This document shows, in pieces, positions 28,306-36,258 of a stretch of 64,000 bases of DNA. The stretch covers positions 1 through 64,000 of the forward strand of contig JBMYKD010000010.1 in the NCBI GenBank assembly GCA_049595035.1, read 5' to 3'. The translations under genes were made by a program, and so were the position numbers. The DNA comes from UBA12202 sp049595035. GTDB lineage: Bacteria > Pseudomonadota > Alphaproteobacteria > Puniceispirillales > UBA1172. The notes beneath the pieces were generated by a model. That model worked only from the letters and a program-made list of their open reading frames with translations. It did not search any database and had not been told where the DNA came from. Position 1 is the first letter of the stretch. Each line of letters begins with the position of its first letter.

Positions 28306-29490
28306 ATGTCCATTGCACGCGCCCCATTTAGCCAGAAAGAATATGATCGCCGATTAGGGAAAACCCGCAAGGCCATGGAAAAGGATGGCCTAGATGTCAT
28401 TATTATTACTGATCCGTCAAATATGGCATGGCTTACCGGATATGATGGCTGGTCTTTTTATGTGCATCAGGCCGTGATAGTCACCCATGACACCCCGCCG
28501 CATTGGTGGGGACGGCGCATAGATGCCAATGGTGCGCTCCGGACTGTCTGGATGCCAGATGATCATATCCATTCCTATTCAGATGACTATGTTATGTCCA
28601 CCACCCTTCATGCCATGGATACACTGGCTGAACTGGTAAAGTCCCTTGGGCATGGCGGCGCCCGCATCGGGGTTGAGATGGAAAACTATTATTATTCGGC
28701 GCGCGCCCATCAGGTGCTAACAGCAGCTTTGGGACAAGCCACCATTTGTGATGCTACCGGAATTGTAAACTGGCAACGAGGCGTCAAATCGGATGAAGAA
28801 ATTGTCTTTATGAAAAACGCCGCGCGGATTTCGGAAAAGATTGTTTCTACGGCAATTGAAAAAGCCGAGCCCGGATTGCCGAAAAATGAACTAGTAAGTG
28901 ATATTTACAAAACCATGATCAGCGGCGTTGATGATATCTGGGGCGATTATCCTGCCATCGTACCCATGCTTCCATCAGGAAAGGATGCCAGTGCGGCGCA
29001 TCTGACATGGAATGGTGATCCCATGAAAACAGGTGAAGTCACCTTTTTTGAACTGGCCGGATGTTATCGGCGATATAATGTTCCCCTATGCCGAACGGTA
29101 CATTTAGGCCCTGCCCCCCAGCATATTCTTGATGCGTCAAAAGCATTGACAGAAGGACTGGAAAAAGGCCTAGAACAAGCTGTTGCCGGAAACCGTGCCT
29201 GTGATATTGCCAATGCCCTGACAGAAACGCTGGCAAAAGCAGGTATTGATCGGCATGGCCGTTGCGGATATCCAATTGGTATATCCTATCCACCTGACTG
29301 GGGTGAGCGGACAATATCCTTGCGTTCCAATGACGAAACTATTCTGGAACCCGGCATGACATTCCATTTCATGCCCGGCTTATGGATGGATGACTGGGGG
29401 ATAGAAACCACCGAAACCATTCTGATCACGGATAAAACAACGCCTTATATGTTTACGAATCTTCCACGCGAAATGACGGTGAAACCATGA
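28306..29490 (+). CDS. doeA: Ectoine hydrolase (DoeA/EutD), M24 creatinase-fold
   Basis: A 394-residue creatinase/aminopeptidase-P-fold protein. Stretches such as DPSNMAWLTGYDGWSFYVHQ, DYPAIVPMLPSGKDASAAHL and GYPIGISYPPDWGERT are those I associate with ectoine hydrolase, which opens the ectoine ring to N-acetyl-diaminobutyrate. The metal-ligand positions of true M24 metallopeptidases are altered (FFELAG and VPLCRT where D-x-G and D-x-T-R are usual), as expected for the metal-independent members. The next gene, an M20 deacylase, starts inside its stop codon. No ectoine ABC importer is near. An unassigned M24 amidinohydrolase is the alternative. Confidence 0.8.
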   Translation: MSIARAPFSQKEYDRRLGKTRKAMEKDGLDVIIITDPSNMAWLTGYDGWSFYVHQAVIVTHDTPPHWWGRRIDANGALRTVWMPDDHIHSYSDDYVMSTTLHAMDTLAELVKSLGHGGARIGVEMENYYYSARAHQVLTAALGQATICDATGIVNWQRGVKSDEEIVFMKNAARISEKIVSTAIEKAEPGLPKNELVSDIYKTMISGVDDIWGDYPAIVPMLPSGKDASAAHLTWNGDPMKTGEVTFFELAGCYRRYNVPLCRTVHLGPAPQHILDASKALTEGLEKGLEQAVAGNRACDIANALTETLAKAGIDRHGRCGYPIGISYPPDWGERTISLRSNDETILEPGMTFHFMPGLWMDDWGIETTETILITDKTTPYMFTNLPREMTVKP

Positions 29491-30656
29491 CCCATCCGGA
29501 TTTGGAAAAAACATCAAGCATCCTGTCTGATCTGATCAGTTTTGAAACAATATCCAGCGACAGCAATAAGGATATAATATCCTATCTAGCCGAACGACTA
29601 GAAGATCATGATGCTGATATCATCATAGATGAAAGCCCTTGCGGGAATAAATCCAACCTGTTTGCTACATTAGGGGATAATACCAAATCCGGAATTATGC
29701 TATCCGGCCATACAGACGTTGTTCCGGTGGCTGATCAGGACTGGAACAGAGACCCCTTTACCATGACAGAAGAAGATGGGCTGATTTATGGCCGTGGCAG
29801 CTGTGATATGAAAGGCTTTATCGCCGCTTGTCTAGGTCAACTAGACCAGTTTTCTGCAGCCTCCAAGCATCAGCCTATTCATTTTGCCTTTACCTATGAT
29901 GAAGAAACAGGATGCCTTGGGGCTACGCATCTGGCAGAAACCCTGAAAAAGCATAATATTGCGCCCCGGCTAGCCATTATTGGTGAGCCAACGGAAATGC
30001 GCGTCATTGAAGGCCATAAGGGTTGCTATGAATATTCTACTTTCATTCAGGGGCTGGCAGGGCATGGATCAGCACCGGAATTAGGAGTTAATGCGGCTGA
30101 ATATGCGGTTCGATTCGTTTCACGTTTACTGGAATGGCGTGAAAAATTAAAATCATGCCCACCAGAAGATAGCCCCTATGAACCGCCACATACCACGATC
30201 AATATTGGTCGCATAGATAGCGGCATTGCCCATAATGTGATCGCCCAGAAAGCCCGTATAGACTGGGAAATGCGTCCAGTAGAAGCATCTGATGCGGAAC
30301 TGGTCAAATCTGATCTTGACGATTTTTGCGAAAATAACCTGTTACCCTTAATGCGGAAAACCTATCCTGATTCACAAATCTGGAGCGAAGTCATTGCCGA
30401 AGTCGCAGGTTTTGATATCATGCCAGATAATGAGGCGAGAAAACTTGTTCAGGAACTGACGGGATCGAATGCCAGTGATGTTGTTGCCTTCTGTACCGAA
30501 GCAGGCGTGTTTCAGTCCCTTGGTACCGATTGTGTGATTTGCGGGCCCGGATCAATCGAACAGGCACATAAGGCTGACGAATATGTGTCCGTTGATCAGA
30601 TGGATCAATGTCTGGTGATGTTGAGCAAACTAACCGATACCATCATCAGAACCTAA
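29487..30656 (+). CDS. M20-family N-acyl-amino-acid deacylase (ArgE-like)
   Basis: Zinc deacylase of 389 residues resembling acetylornithine deacetylase. Metal and catalytic residues are in place: His75 and Asp77 (SGHTDVVP), Asp107 (GSCDMKGF), and Glu139-Glu140 (DEETGC). It overlaps the ectoine hydrolase gene by four bases (ATGA), a strong hint at consecutive steps. Ectoine hydrolase yields N-acetyl-2,4-diaminobutyrate, and an ArgE-like enzyme could remove that acetyl group in place of the unrelated DoeB/EutE. Alternatively it is the arginine-biosynthesis ArgE, but its pairing argues for catabolism. Confidence 0.85.
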   Translation: MTHPDLEKTSSILSDLISFETISSDSNKDIISYLAERLEDHDADIIIDESPCGNKSNLFATLGDNTKSGIMLSGHTDVVPVADQDWNRDPFTMTEEDGLIYGRGSCDMKGFIAACLGQLDQFSAASKHQPIHFAFTYDEETGCLGATHLAETLKKHNIAPRLAIIGEPTEMRVIEGHKGCYEYSTFIQGLAGHGSAPELGVNAAEYAVRFVSRLLEWREKLKSCPPEDSPYEPPHTTINIGRIDSGIAHNVIAQKARIDWEMRPVEASDAELVKSDLDDFCENNLLPLMRKTYPDSQIWSEVIAEVAGFDIMPDNEARKLVQELTGSNASDVVAFCTEAGVFQSLGTDCVICGPGSIEQAHKADEYVSVDQMDQCLVMLSKLTDTIIRT

Positions 30657-30735
30657 TCTGCCTCTATATTAACAGACGCTATGATCTGGTCGTTTAGTAT
30701 ATGATCAGAGTGATAAGTAGATGGTGGGTTTTTAG

Positions 30736-31785
30736 GTGGATCATAGTGAAATGGATACCGAGGCATTAATTGATCGCATCAGGTCATTGCGTGACCGGGT
30801 TGATGCGCCTGCCTCACCCACCAAGCCGCCCATCTTTCAGCCTGCGGCGACACCGGATCAGGAACCTTCCCAACATAATGCTGACGATATCATTGATACT
30901 GCGCCCCCCGAAAAAACAGATCAGCACCCCCATGACCGGACAGCTAGCATTGCCAATAATCTGTCTGATGCCATGGCTTCTCTGAATGAAGATGTGTATG
31001 ACGTCTATGCAAATAAATCTGATATGACTGCACTGGAAACACGGATGCAGATGATTGAACAGAAACTGCATAAAACGCAAGACATGATTGTCACATTAAA
31101 CAGAGCGGTTGGCCGGCTCATTGATTATGAAGAAAATCAGAATAAAGCCCTGCCTGACCCAGAACCAGAACATAACCCCGAAGATGTAAAAGAACCCGAA
31201 CCAGTGGCAACACCTGTCATAGTGTTGGATAGGGTGGCATCAGACCGCATGATTGCCAACCCTTCCCCCCCAGATCACGGGACTAACCAACATGCCACGC
31301 CCCGACGAAAATCTGATCAGCGTAAATCCCATCAAAGCCTGTGGTATGGGGTCGCTGCGATGATGCTGGTATTGATCTATTTTATGTTAGCGCCAAGCAC
31401 CACAACCTCCCAGCCGACTTCATCTCTGCCCGAAAGCGACACCTTTCTGAATGAAAACGAAATGGCAGTATATGCCTATATCGAAATGGGAATGGCACGA
31501 CCATTGGGCATAACCTCGCTTGATCAGTTTTCTGCCCGCATGTGGGAAAAAGGGATTGATTTACCGCAATATTATGAATGTCTTGTCAGTATTCTGGATG
31601 CCAGTACCCGACCTATGAATCAGATGATGTTGATAGAATTGCTTGATAACCCCCTTAGATCGGATTACAACCCCGCCATTATCGACCGACAGAGAGCAAT
31701 GTTCGAAGGTCGCTATGGATCAGCTGATCACTATGGCGGATATAACCGCGCCAGAACCAATATCGAAACCTGCCGGAACTGGTAA
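30736..31785 (+). CDS. Uncharacterised single-pass membrane protein with coiled coil
   Basis: I do not recognise this 349-residue protein. Residues 1-95 are polar and Pro/Asp rich; a heptad-like helix runs about 97-135 (ALETRMQMIEQKLHKTQDM). A second Pro/Glu-rich linker and a basic patch (RRKSDQRKSHQ) follow, then one membrane segment at 201-220 (WYGVAAMMLVLIYFMLA) and a compact ~120-residue C-terminal domain, presumably periplasmic. The topology suggests a cell-envelope or signalling tether. The first codon is GTG; an ATG 15 bases downstream is a possible start. It stands alone between the deacylase and ridA-like genes, with a possible terminator after it. Confidence 0.65.
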   Translation: MDHSEMDTEALIDRIRSLRDRVDAPASPTKPPIFQPAATPDQEPSQHNADDIIDTAPPEKTDQHPHDRTASIANNLSDAMASLNEDVYDVYANKSDMTALETRMQMIEQKLHKTQDMIVTLNRAVGRLIDYEENQNKALPDPEPEHNPEDVKEPEPVATPVIVLDRVASDRMIANPSPPDHGTNQHATPRRKSDQRKSHQSLWYGVAAMMLVLIYFMLAPSTTTSQPTSSLPESDTFLNENEMAVYAYIEMGMARPLGITSLDQFSARMWEKGIDLPQYYECLVSILDASTRPMNQMMLIELLDNPLRSDYNPAIIDRQRAMFEGRYGSADHYGGYNRARTNIETCRNW

Positions 31786-31791
31786 TCAGAT

Positions 31792-31820
31792 AAGCTTGAC
31801 ATCATCCTTCATGTTAGCTT
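31792..31820 (+). terminator. Possible hairpin after the orphan membrane protein gene
   Basis: AAGCT-T-GACAT pairs with ATGTTAGCTT (two 5-bp stems with a one-base bulge and one wobble) around an 8-base loop, beginning 7 bases after the stop codon. A U-tract is lacking, so this is a weak terminator or a chance structure. Confidence 0.3.
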
Positions 31821-31859
31821 TAAGTGATTAATATTATCTATCATGACAAGAGAAGAATT

Positions 31860-32276
31860 ATGACTATGCATAAACGCATTCGCCCCTTCAACACGAAGGA
31901 AACCTATCCTGAACAAAACCTGGATAATGACCTATCTCAGGGCGTTGTTGCCAAAGGCACAATGGTTTTTCTGCGAGGTCAGGTATCACAAGACCTGGAT
32001 AGCAGAGAAAGCCTGCATCCCAATGATGCTGGCAAGCAAACAGAAAAAACCATGCAGAACATAAAGATGCTGCTGGAAGAAGCCGGCACCACAATGGAAA
32101 GCATTTGCCGGATTGTTGTTTATGTAACAGATATCCGCTATCGGGAAGCGGTTTATCAGGAAATGGGAAAATGGCTGAAAGGTGTTTTTCCCTGTTCAAC
32201 AGGACTGGTTGTTCCTGCATTGGCACGGCCAGAATGGGTGGTAGAAATTGAAGTTACCGCCGTCATTCCCGATTAA
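31860..32276 (+). CDS. RidA/YjgF/UK114-family protein
   Basis: A 138-residue member of the Rid superfamily, which hydrolyses reactive enamine/imine intermediates made by PLP and flavin enzymes. The central KTMQNIKMLLEEAGTTMESI and the closing ARPEWVVEIEVTAVI are typical. Neither end clearly shows the catalytic arginine context of archetypal RidA, so it may be one of the Rid2-7 subgroups. The ATG at 31860 has AGAGAAG just upstream; the frame is open 12 codons further. It begins a same-strand run with a Rieske oxygenase (23 bases) and a DUF1028 protein. Confidence 0.82.
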   Translation: MTMHKRIRPFNTKETYPEQNLDNDLSQGVVAKGTMVFLRGQVSQDLDSRESLHPNDAGKQTEKTMQNIKMLLEEAGTTMESICRIVVYVTDIRYREAVYQEMGKWLKGVFPCSTGLVVPALARPEWVVEIEVTAVIPD

Positions 32277-32299
32277 TAGGCTTGCATAGAGGATAGATC

Positions 32300-33430
32300 A
32301 TGTTAGCAGATATCCTTAACACGCTGAAACATGTTGCCGCCGCCCCATTGGCGCAAGCTACAACCATGCCTAAGGATATTTATACCAGCCCGGTTGTACT
32401 TGATCACGAAATCAACCAGATTTTTAGCAAGGAATGGATTTGCGTTGGGCGGGCGGATAGCTTACCCGAAATGGGTGATTATATGACGGTTGAAATTGCC
32501 AATCAGCCGCTTATCGTCACCAGAGGAAAAGATAATCAGTTGACCGCGATATCAAATATCTGTCTGCATCGCGGAATGGTATTAGCTGAAGGCCGCGGTA
32601 ATGCCAAAAAATTCACCTGTCCCTATCACGCCTGGACATATCATCCAGATGGCCGTCTAGCCGCGGCGGCATTTATGGATAAATCCGAATGTTTCGATAA
32701 ATCGGCCTTACGCCTGCCGCAAGCCCGTTGTGAAGAGTATCTGGGGTGGATTTATATCAATCTTGATCCCGATGCTGTGCCAGTCAAGCAATGCCTGTCT
32801 GAATTGACCACATTGCTTGAACCCTATCACATGGAAAATTATGTCAGCATCTTTGAAGAAGAACATTACTGGAATACAAACTGGAAATGCCTGACTGAAA
32901 ATTTCATGGAAGGCTATCATCTGCCAGTTGCGCATCAGGGAACTGTCGGGGCGCATTTTAATCTGATGGATACGGAATTTGATGACCGGGGACAGTTTGA
33001 TCATTTCACTTATCAATATTTCACAAAAAAAGAATCCGCACCGGTAGGTACTGCCCACCCATCAAACACATGGCTAGAGGGAAAATGGCGTTCGACTTCC
33101 ATCATGCCAACAATATTTCCATCACATATGTATGTTCTGGCACCAGACCATTTATGGTATCTCGCGTTATTACCCGATGGAACAGATCATGTCCGGATCA
33201 GATATGGTGCTGCCATGGCGCCTGAGGTGTTACATGACGCAGATGATCCAGATCAATTGATAGCTGATGCAAAAGCGTTTCTTGATGATGTTCAGGAAGA
33301 AGACAGAACCGTAGTTGAAGGTATTTTCAAAGGGGCAAAAGCTCCATTGACCAAAGCCGGGCCTCTGAGCTGGCTTGAACGTGAAAATCACGAATTTACA
33401 AACTATCTGGCGCGGAAATTATGCCCGTAA
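32300..33430 (+). CDS. Rieske-type ring-hydroxylating/N-demethylating oxygenase, alpha subunit
   Basis: A 376-residue non-haem iron oxygenase. The Rieske cluster ligands are Cys88-His90 (NICLHRG) and Cys107-His110 (CPYHAW). The mononuclear iron site is His207, His212 (GYHLPVAH) and probably Asp335 in QEEDRTVVE. Single-component-like alpha subunits of this size often attack quaternary amines (glycine betaine, carnitine, proline betaine) as well as aromatic rings; the neighbourhood favours a nitrogenous solute. No reductase gene is near, so electrons must come from elsewhere. Its C-terminus overlaps an out-of-frame part of the DUF1028 upstream region but not its chosen start. Confidence 0.87.
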   Translation: MLADILNTLKHVAAAPLAQATTMPKDIYTSPVVLDHEINQIFSKEWICVGRADSLPEMGDYMTVEIANQPLIVTRGKDNQLTAISNICLHRGMVLAEGRGNAKKFTCPYHAWTYHPDGRLAAAAFMDKSECFDKSALRLPQARCEEYLGWIYINLDPDAVPVKQCLSELTTLLEPYHMENYVSIFEEEHYWNTNWKCLTENFMEGYHLPVAHQGTVGAHFNLMDTEFDDRGQFDHFTYQYFTKKESAPVGTAHPSNTWLEGKWRSTSIMPTIFPSHMYVLAPDHLWYLALLPDGTDHVRIRYGAAMAPEVLHDADDPDQLIADAKAFLDDVQEEDRTVVEGIFKGAKAPLTKAGPLSWLERENHEFTNYLARKLCP

Positions 33431-33443
33431 TGAGGATGATATT

Positions 33444-34121
33444 ATGACAATAGCGATTGTTGGACGTTGTGCAAAAACGAATATGAGTGGCGTGGCCATT
33501 ACCACATCAAGCATTGCCGTTGGTAGCCGATGCCCCTATGCCATGGCTGGTGCCGGAGCGGTTACAACACAGAATGTCACTGATCCAACGATTGGCCCCG
33601 AGGTGCTTGGGCTAATGGCAAAAGGTCATAATGCAGATACCGCGATTAAAACCGTGATGGCTAATCGTCCGCATGCCGATTACCGGCAAGTGGCTGCTGT
33701 TGATTTACATGGCGGCACTGGGGTATTTACCGGAAGCCAAATTCTTGGAAATAATGCGGTCAATCAGGGCAAGGATTGTGTCGGAGCAGGTAATCTGTTG
33801 TCCCGGGTTGAGGTAATACCAGCCATGACCGGTGCATTTGAACAGGGGCATGATCTGCATCTGGCAGAACGCCTGACCCGTGCCTTGATCGCCGCGCTTG
33901 ATGCTGGTGGCGAAGAAGGCCCCACCCATTCCGCCGCGCTTATTGTGGCACATGAACGGCCCTGGCCACTGGTGGATTTGCGTATTGACTGGACTGATGA
34001 TTGCCCTGCCCGGTCGCTTCTCAATCTATGGAAAAACTATGAACCACAGATGAATGATTATCTGACCAGGGCCATCGACCCATCTGCAGCCCCAAGCTAT
34101 GGTGTGCCGGGGGATGAATAA
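33444..34121 (+). CDS. DUF1028 family protein
   Basis: A 225-residue protein of the DUF1028 family (putative Ntn-hydrolase-like fold). It starts TIAIVGRCAKTNMSGVAITT and carries the family stretches RCPYAMAGAGAVTTQN and GAGNLL. These proteins recur next to RidA-like and M20 deacylase genes in amino-acid and solute degradation loci, but no activity is established. The ATG at 33444 follows GAGGATGATATT, which decides the start against an upstream ATG at 33375 lying inside the Rieske gene. It ends before a hairpin shared with the convergent acetyltransferase gene. Confidence 0.82.
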   Translation: MTIAIVGRCAKTNMSGVAITTSSIAVGSRCPYAMAGAGAVTTQNVTDPTIGPEVLGLMAKGHNADTAIKTVMANRPHADYRQVAAVDLHGGTGVFTGSQILGNNAVNQGKDCVGAGNLLSRVEVIPAMTGAFEQGHDLHLAERLTRALIAALDAGGEEGPTHSAALIVAHERPWPLVDLRIDWTDDCPARSLLNLWKNYEPQMNDYLTRAIDPSAAPSYGVPGDE

Positions 34122-34133
34122 TCATATCCGGAG

Positions 34134-34157
34134 CAGGGCTTATTTCATTCAGCCCTG
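34134..34157. terminator. Hairpin between convergent genes
   Basis: CAGGGCT and AGCCCTG form a perfect 7-bp stem around a 10-base loop (TATTTCATTC). It fills the 37-base gap between the stops of the DUF1028 gene and the acetyltransferase gene, so it may serve as a bidirectional terminator. No strong U-tract follows on the plus strand, which lowers confidence. Confidence 0.45.
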
Positions 34158-34158
34158 A

Positions 34159-34605
34159 TCAGCAGGACATTTCATACAGGTTCCAGTCTGTTTTGGTTGC
34201 GTATTTATCATACACACCACGGGCACGATAATTGTTGTCGCGGGTAATCCAGCGAATAACGGCCCATCCCTGTTCTTCTGCCATTGTCTTCAATCCAGAC
34301 ATCAGCGCATCCACCACGCCATGGCCACGTTGACCGTGGTCAACAAACAGATCATCAAGGAAGCCAATATATTGCCCCCGTAAAGGGCTTGGCATTGGCC
34401 GGATATGCGCCAATCCAATCAAGTTATCACCGCGAATAGCAACCAGACCATGAACAGGATGCGAGGCATCCATCAACCAGCCCCATGTTGTGTTGATTAT
34501 GCTATCGGTAAGGGTAACTTTATAGTGATCGGCATAACCATGATAAAGCTGAACCCATTGTTCAAAATCTGTGTCTTGTAACGCCCTTAAGGTAATGTCG
34601 GTCAT
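34159..34605 (-). CDS. GNAT-family N-acetyltransferase
   Basis: A 148-residue acetyl-CoA-dependent acetyltransferase. The family pattern is clear: strand beta4 (IGFLDDLFVD), the acetyl-CoA pyrophosphate loop as GQRGHGV, and the closing strand with the DNNYRARGVYDKYA motif of small-molecule or polyamine acetyltransferases. It sits alone, convergent to the DUF1028 gene and divergent from the carbonic anhydrase gene, with about 87 bases between starts. The substrate cannot be assigned. Confidence 0.85.
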   Translation of the reverse strand: MTDITLRALQDTDFEQWVQLYHGYADHYKVTLTDSIINTTWGWLMDASHPVHGLVAIRGDNLIGLAHIRPMPSPLRGQYIGFLDDLFVDHGQRGHGVVDALMSGLKTMAEEQGWAVIRWITRDNNYRARGVYDKYATKTDWNLYEMSC

Positions 34606-34692
34606 TGCACTTCTCTTTCGTTCTTCTCTTTACAACAGCTTAGGCAATGACTACATCATTATCAACATGATTTGGGTAAGGGAGAATGACCG

Positions 34693-35382
34693 ATGCAAGG
34701 TAAAATGAAACTGGAAACCCTAAATGATGAAGCTGTGCGTCCATTACCGGGATATCTGGGCAAGCGATATGCAGGATGGTATAACGGCCATTATCAGGAC
34801 AATAAAAGCTGGTACCAGAACCTCGCCACTTTTGGCCAGCATCCACGCGCCATGATCATTTCATGCTGTGATAGCCGGGTAAATGCCATGTCGCTTTTTG
34901 GCGGCGAAGATGGTGATTTTTTCATCCACCGGAATATTGCCAATCTGATCCCTCCCTTTAATCCCGATGGTGATCATCATGGCACGTCAGCCGCGATTGA
35001 ATTTGCGGTTACTGTATTAAAAGTATCTCATCTGATCATTCTCGGGCATTCTGGCTGTGGGGGTATCATGACGGGATATCATGCCTGTAACGGCACCATT
35101 GATGAGGCATTCAAGAAATCAACCTTTATTGCCAAATGGCTGGAAATTCTGACACCTGCCTATATGGACGGCGCCAAATTAAAAACAGATGCTGAACGTA
35201 TTCATGATCTGGAACAGCGCAGTATTGTTCATTCACTTGGTAATCTGATCGGTTTTCCTTTTGTCAAATCAGCCATTGATGATGGGCGTTTGTCCATCCA
35301 TGGATTATGGCATGATATTGGTGCCGGTCAGCTTCATGCCTATGATTCCGAAAGCGGTTCTTTCACACCTGCAAACACATAG
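34693..35382 (+). CDS. Beta-class carbonic anhydrase
   Basis: Zinc enzyme of 229 residues interconverting CO2 and bicarbonate. Zinc ligands are Cys58, His119 and Cys122, with the Asp60-Arg62 dyad in ISCCDSRVN and the HSGCGGI motif; all are in the expected order. GGGAGA lies about ten bases upstream of the ATG. It may supply bicarbonate for carboxylation (including carbamoyl phosphate for pyrimidines) or handle CO2 from decarboxylation. It is monocistronic by layout. Confidence 0.92.
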   Translation: MQGKMKLETLNDEAVRPLPGYLGKRYAGWYNGHYQDNKSWYQNLATFGQHPRAMIISCCDSRVNAMSLFGGEDGDFFIHRNIANLIPPFNPDGDHHGTSAAIEFAVTVLKVSHLIILGHSGCGGIMTGYHACNGTIDEAFKKSTFIAKWLEILTPAYMDGAKLKTDAERIHDLEQRSIVHSLGNLIGFPFVKSAIDDGRLSIHGLWHDIGAGQLHAYDSESGSFTPANT

Positions 35383-35442
35383 GCAAAGCTAAGTCTGGAT
35401 AATAATATACCCCGTTATACGCTTGTTGCGTGATCCATCCCA

Positions 35443-36249
35443 TCAGGGCAATGGGGCGGAATATAACTGCCCCAGATGCGGCATAGCTTCGCTTATCCCG
35501 GCAAGACGAAGACAATGCCATGCCATGGCATGGTTGGATGAGGTCACAGGCAAACCTATGCTTTCTTCGATCTGTGCGACATGTTCGGCCAGACGAACAG
35601 AAGTGCAGGATACAAAAACCATATCAATGCTTTCACCGTCACGGCTAGCTTTATCCTTAATGGTATTGATAGCGGCAATCAGACTATCAGCATCAATGCT
35701 AGCCACAACCGGATCTTTTTCTTCATTGAATGAACCAAAGACAGGCACATCAAAACCATGTTTTGTAATATATTCATAGACAATGGCATTGACGTCCCGC
35801 CGATATGGTGTCAGAACAGCAATCCGCTTTGCCTTCATGGTGCGGAATGCGGCAAAGGCAGCCGTAATCGGAGTGGTAGGGACAGCCATAGGCTTAGCCG
35901 CTTTCAGAAAGCCATGCACGGCTTCTTCCCCCAACACGGTCGAGGCAGAGGTACAACCATAGGCCAGAACATCCAGCCGATCATCAGGCAGGATCAGTGA
36001 TGCCGTATCAGTAATACGCGGCCCCATATCAGCCAGTGTTTTAGGGGTTACAGATACTTCATTGGCAATCCGTGCGGCAAAAACATCAACCCCCGGCTGC
36101 GTAATAATATGACGGAATTCATGTTCTACCGTATAATCGGTGGCCAGAACAACCAATCCGATCCGTGCCTTTTCACCAATGACCATATGAGAATGAAATG
36201 GCAAATGTTCAATCAGATAGGATTGATCTTTTCCAAATGATTCATCCAT
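35443..36249 (-). CDS. Asp/Glu-racemase-superfamily enzyme (maleate isomerase/EutA-like)
   Basis: A 268-residue protein of the maleate-isomerase/arylmalonate-decarboxylase branch. The paired catalytic cysteines are Cys99 (YGCTSAS) and Cys215 (VSCTSVR). In ectoine utilisation operons a protein of this type, EutA, sits beside the transporter; here the gene follows dctM of a TRAP transporter after 9 bases, so it is the last gene of the transporter operon. The alternative is an isomerase of a cis-dicarboxylate imported by the same transporter. A second, more distant racemase-type gene lies at 43586. Confidence 0.8.
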   Translation of the reverse strand: MDESFGKDQSYLIEHLPFHSHMVIGEKARIGLVVLATDYTVEHEFRHIITQPGVDVFAARIANEVSVTPKTLADMGPRITDTASLILPDDRLDVLAYGCTSASTVLGEEAVHGFLKAAKPMAVPTTPITAAFAAFRTMKAKRIAVLTPYRRDVNAIVYEYITKHGFDVPVFGSFNEEKDPVVASIDADSLIAAINTIKDKASRDGESIDMVFVSCTSVRLAEHVAQIEESIGLPVTSSNHAMAWHCLRLAGISEAMPHLGQLYSAPLP

Positions 36250-36258
36250 TTTCTACCC

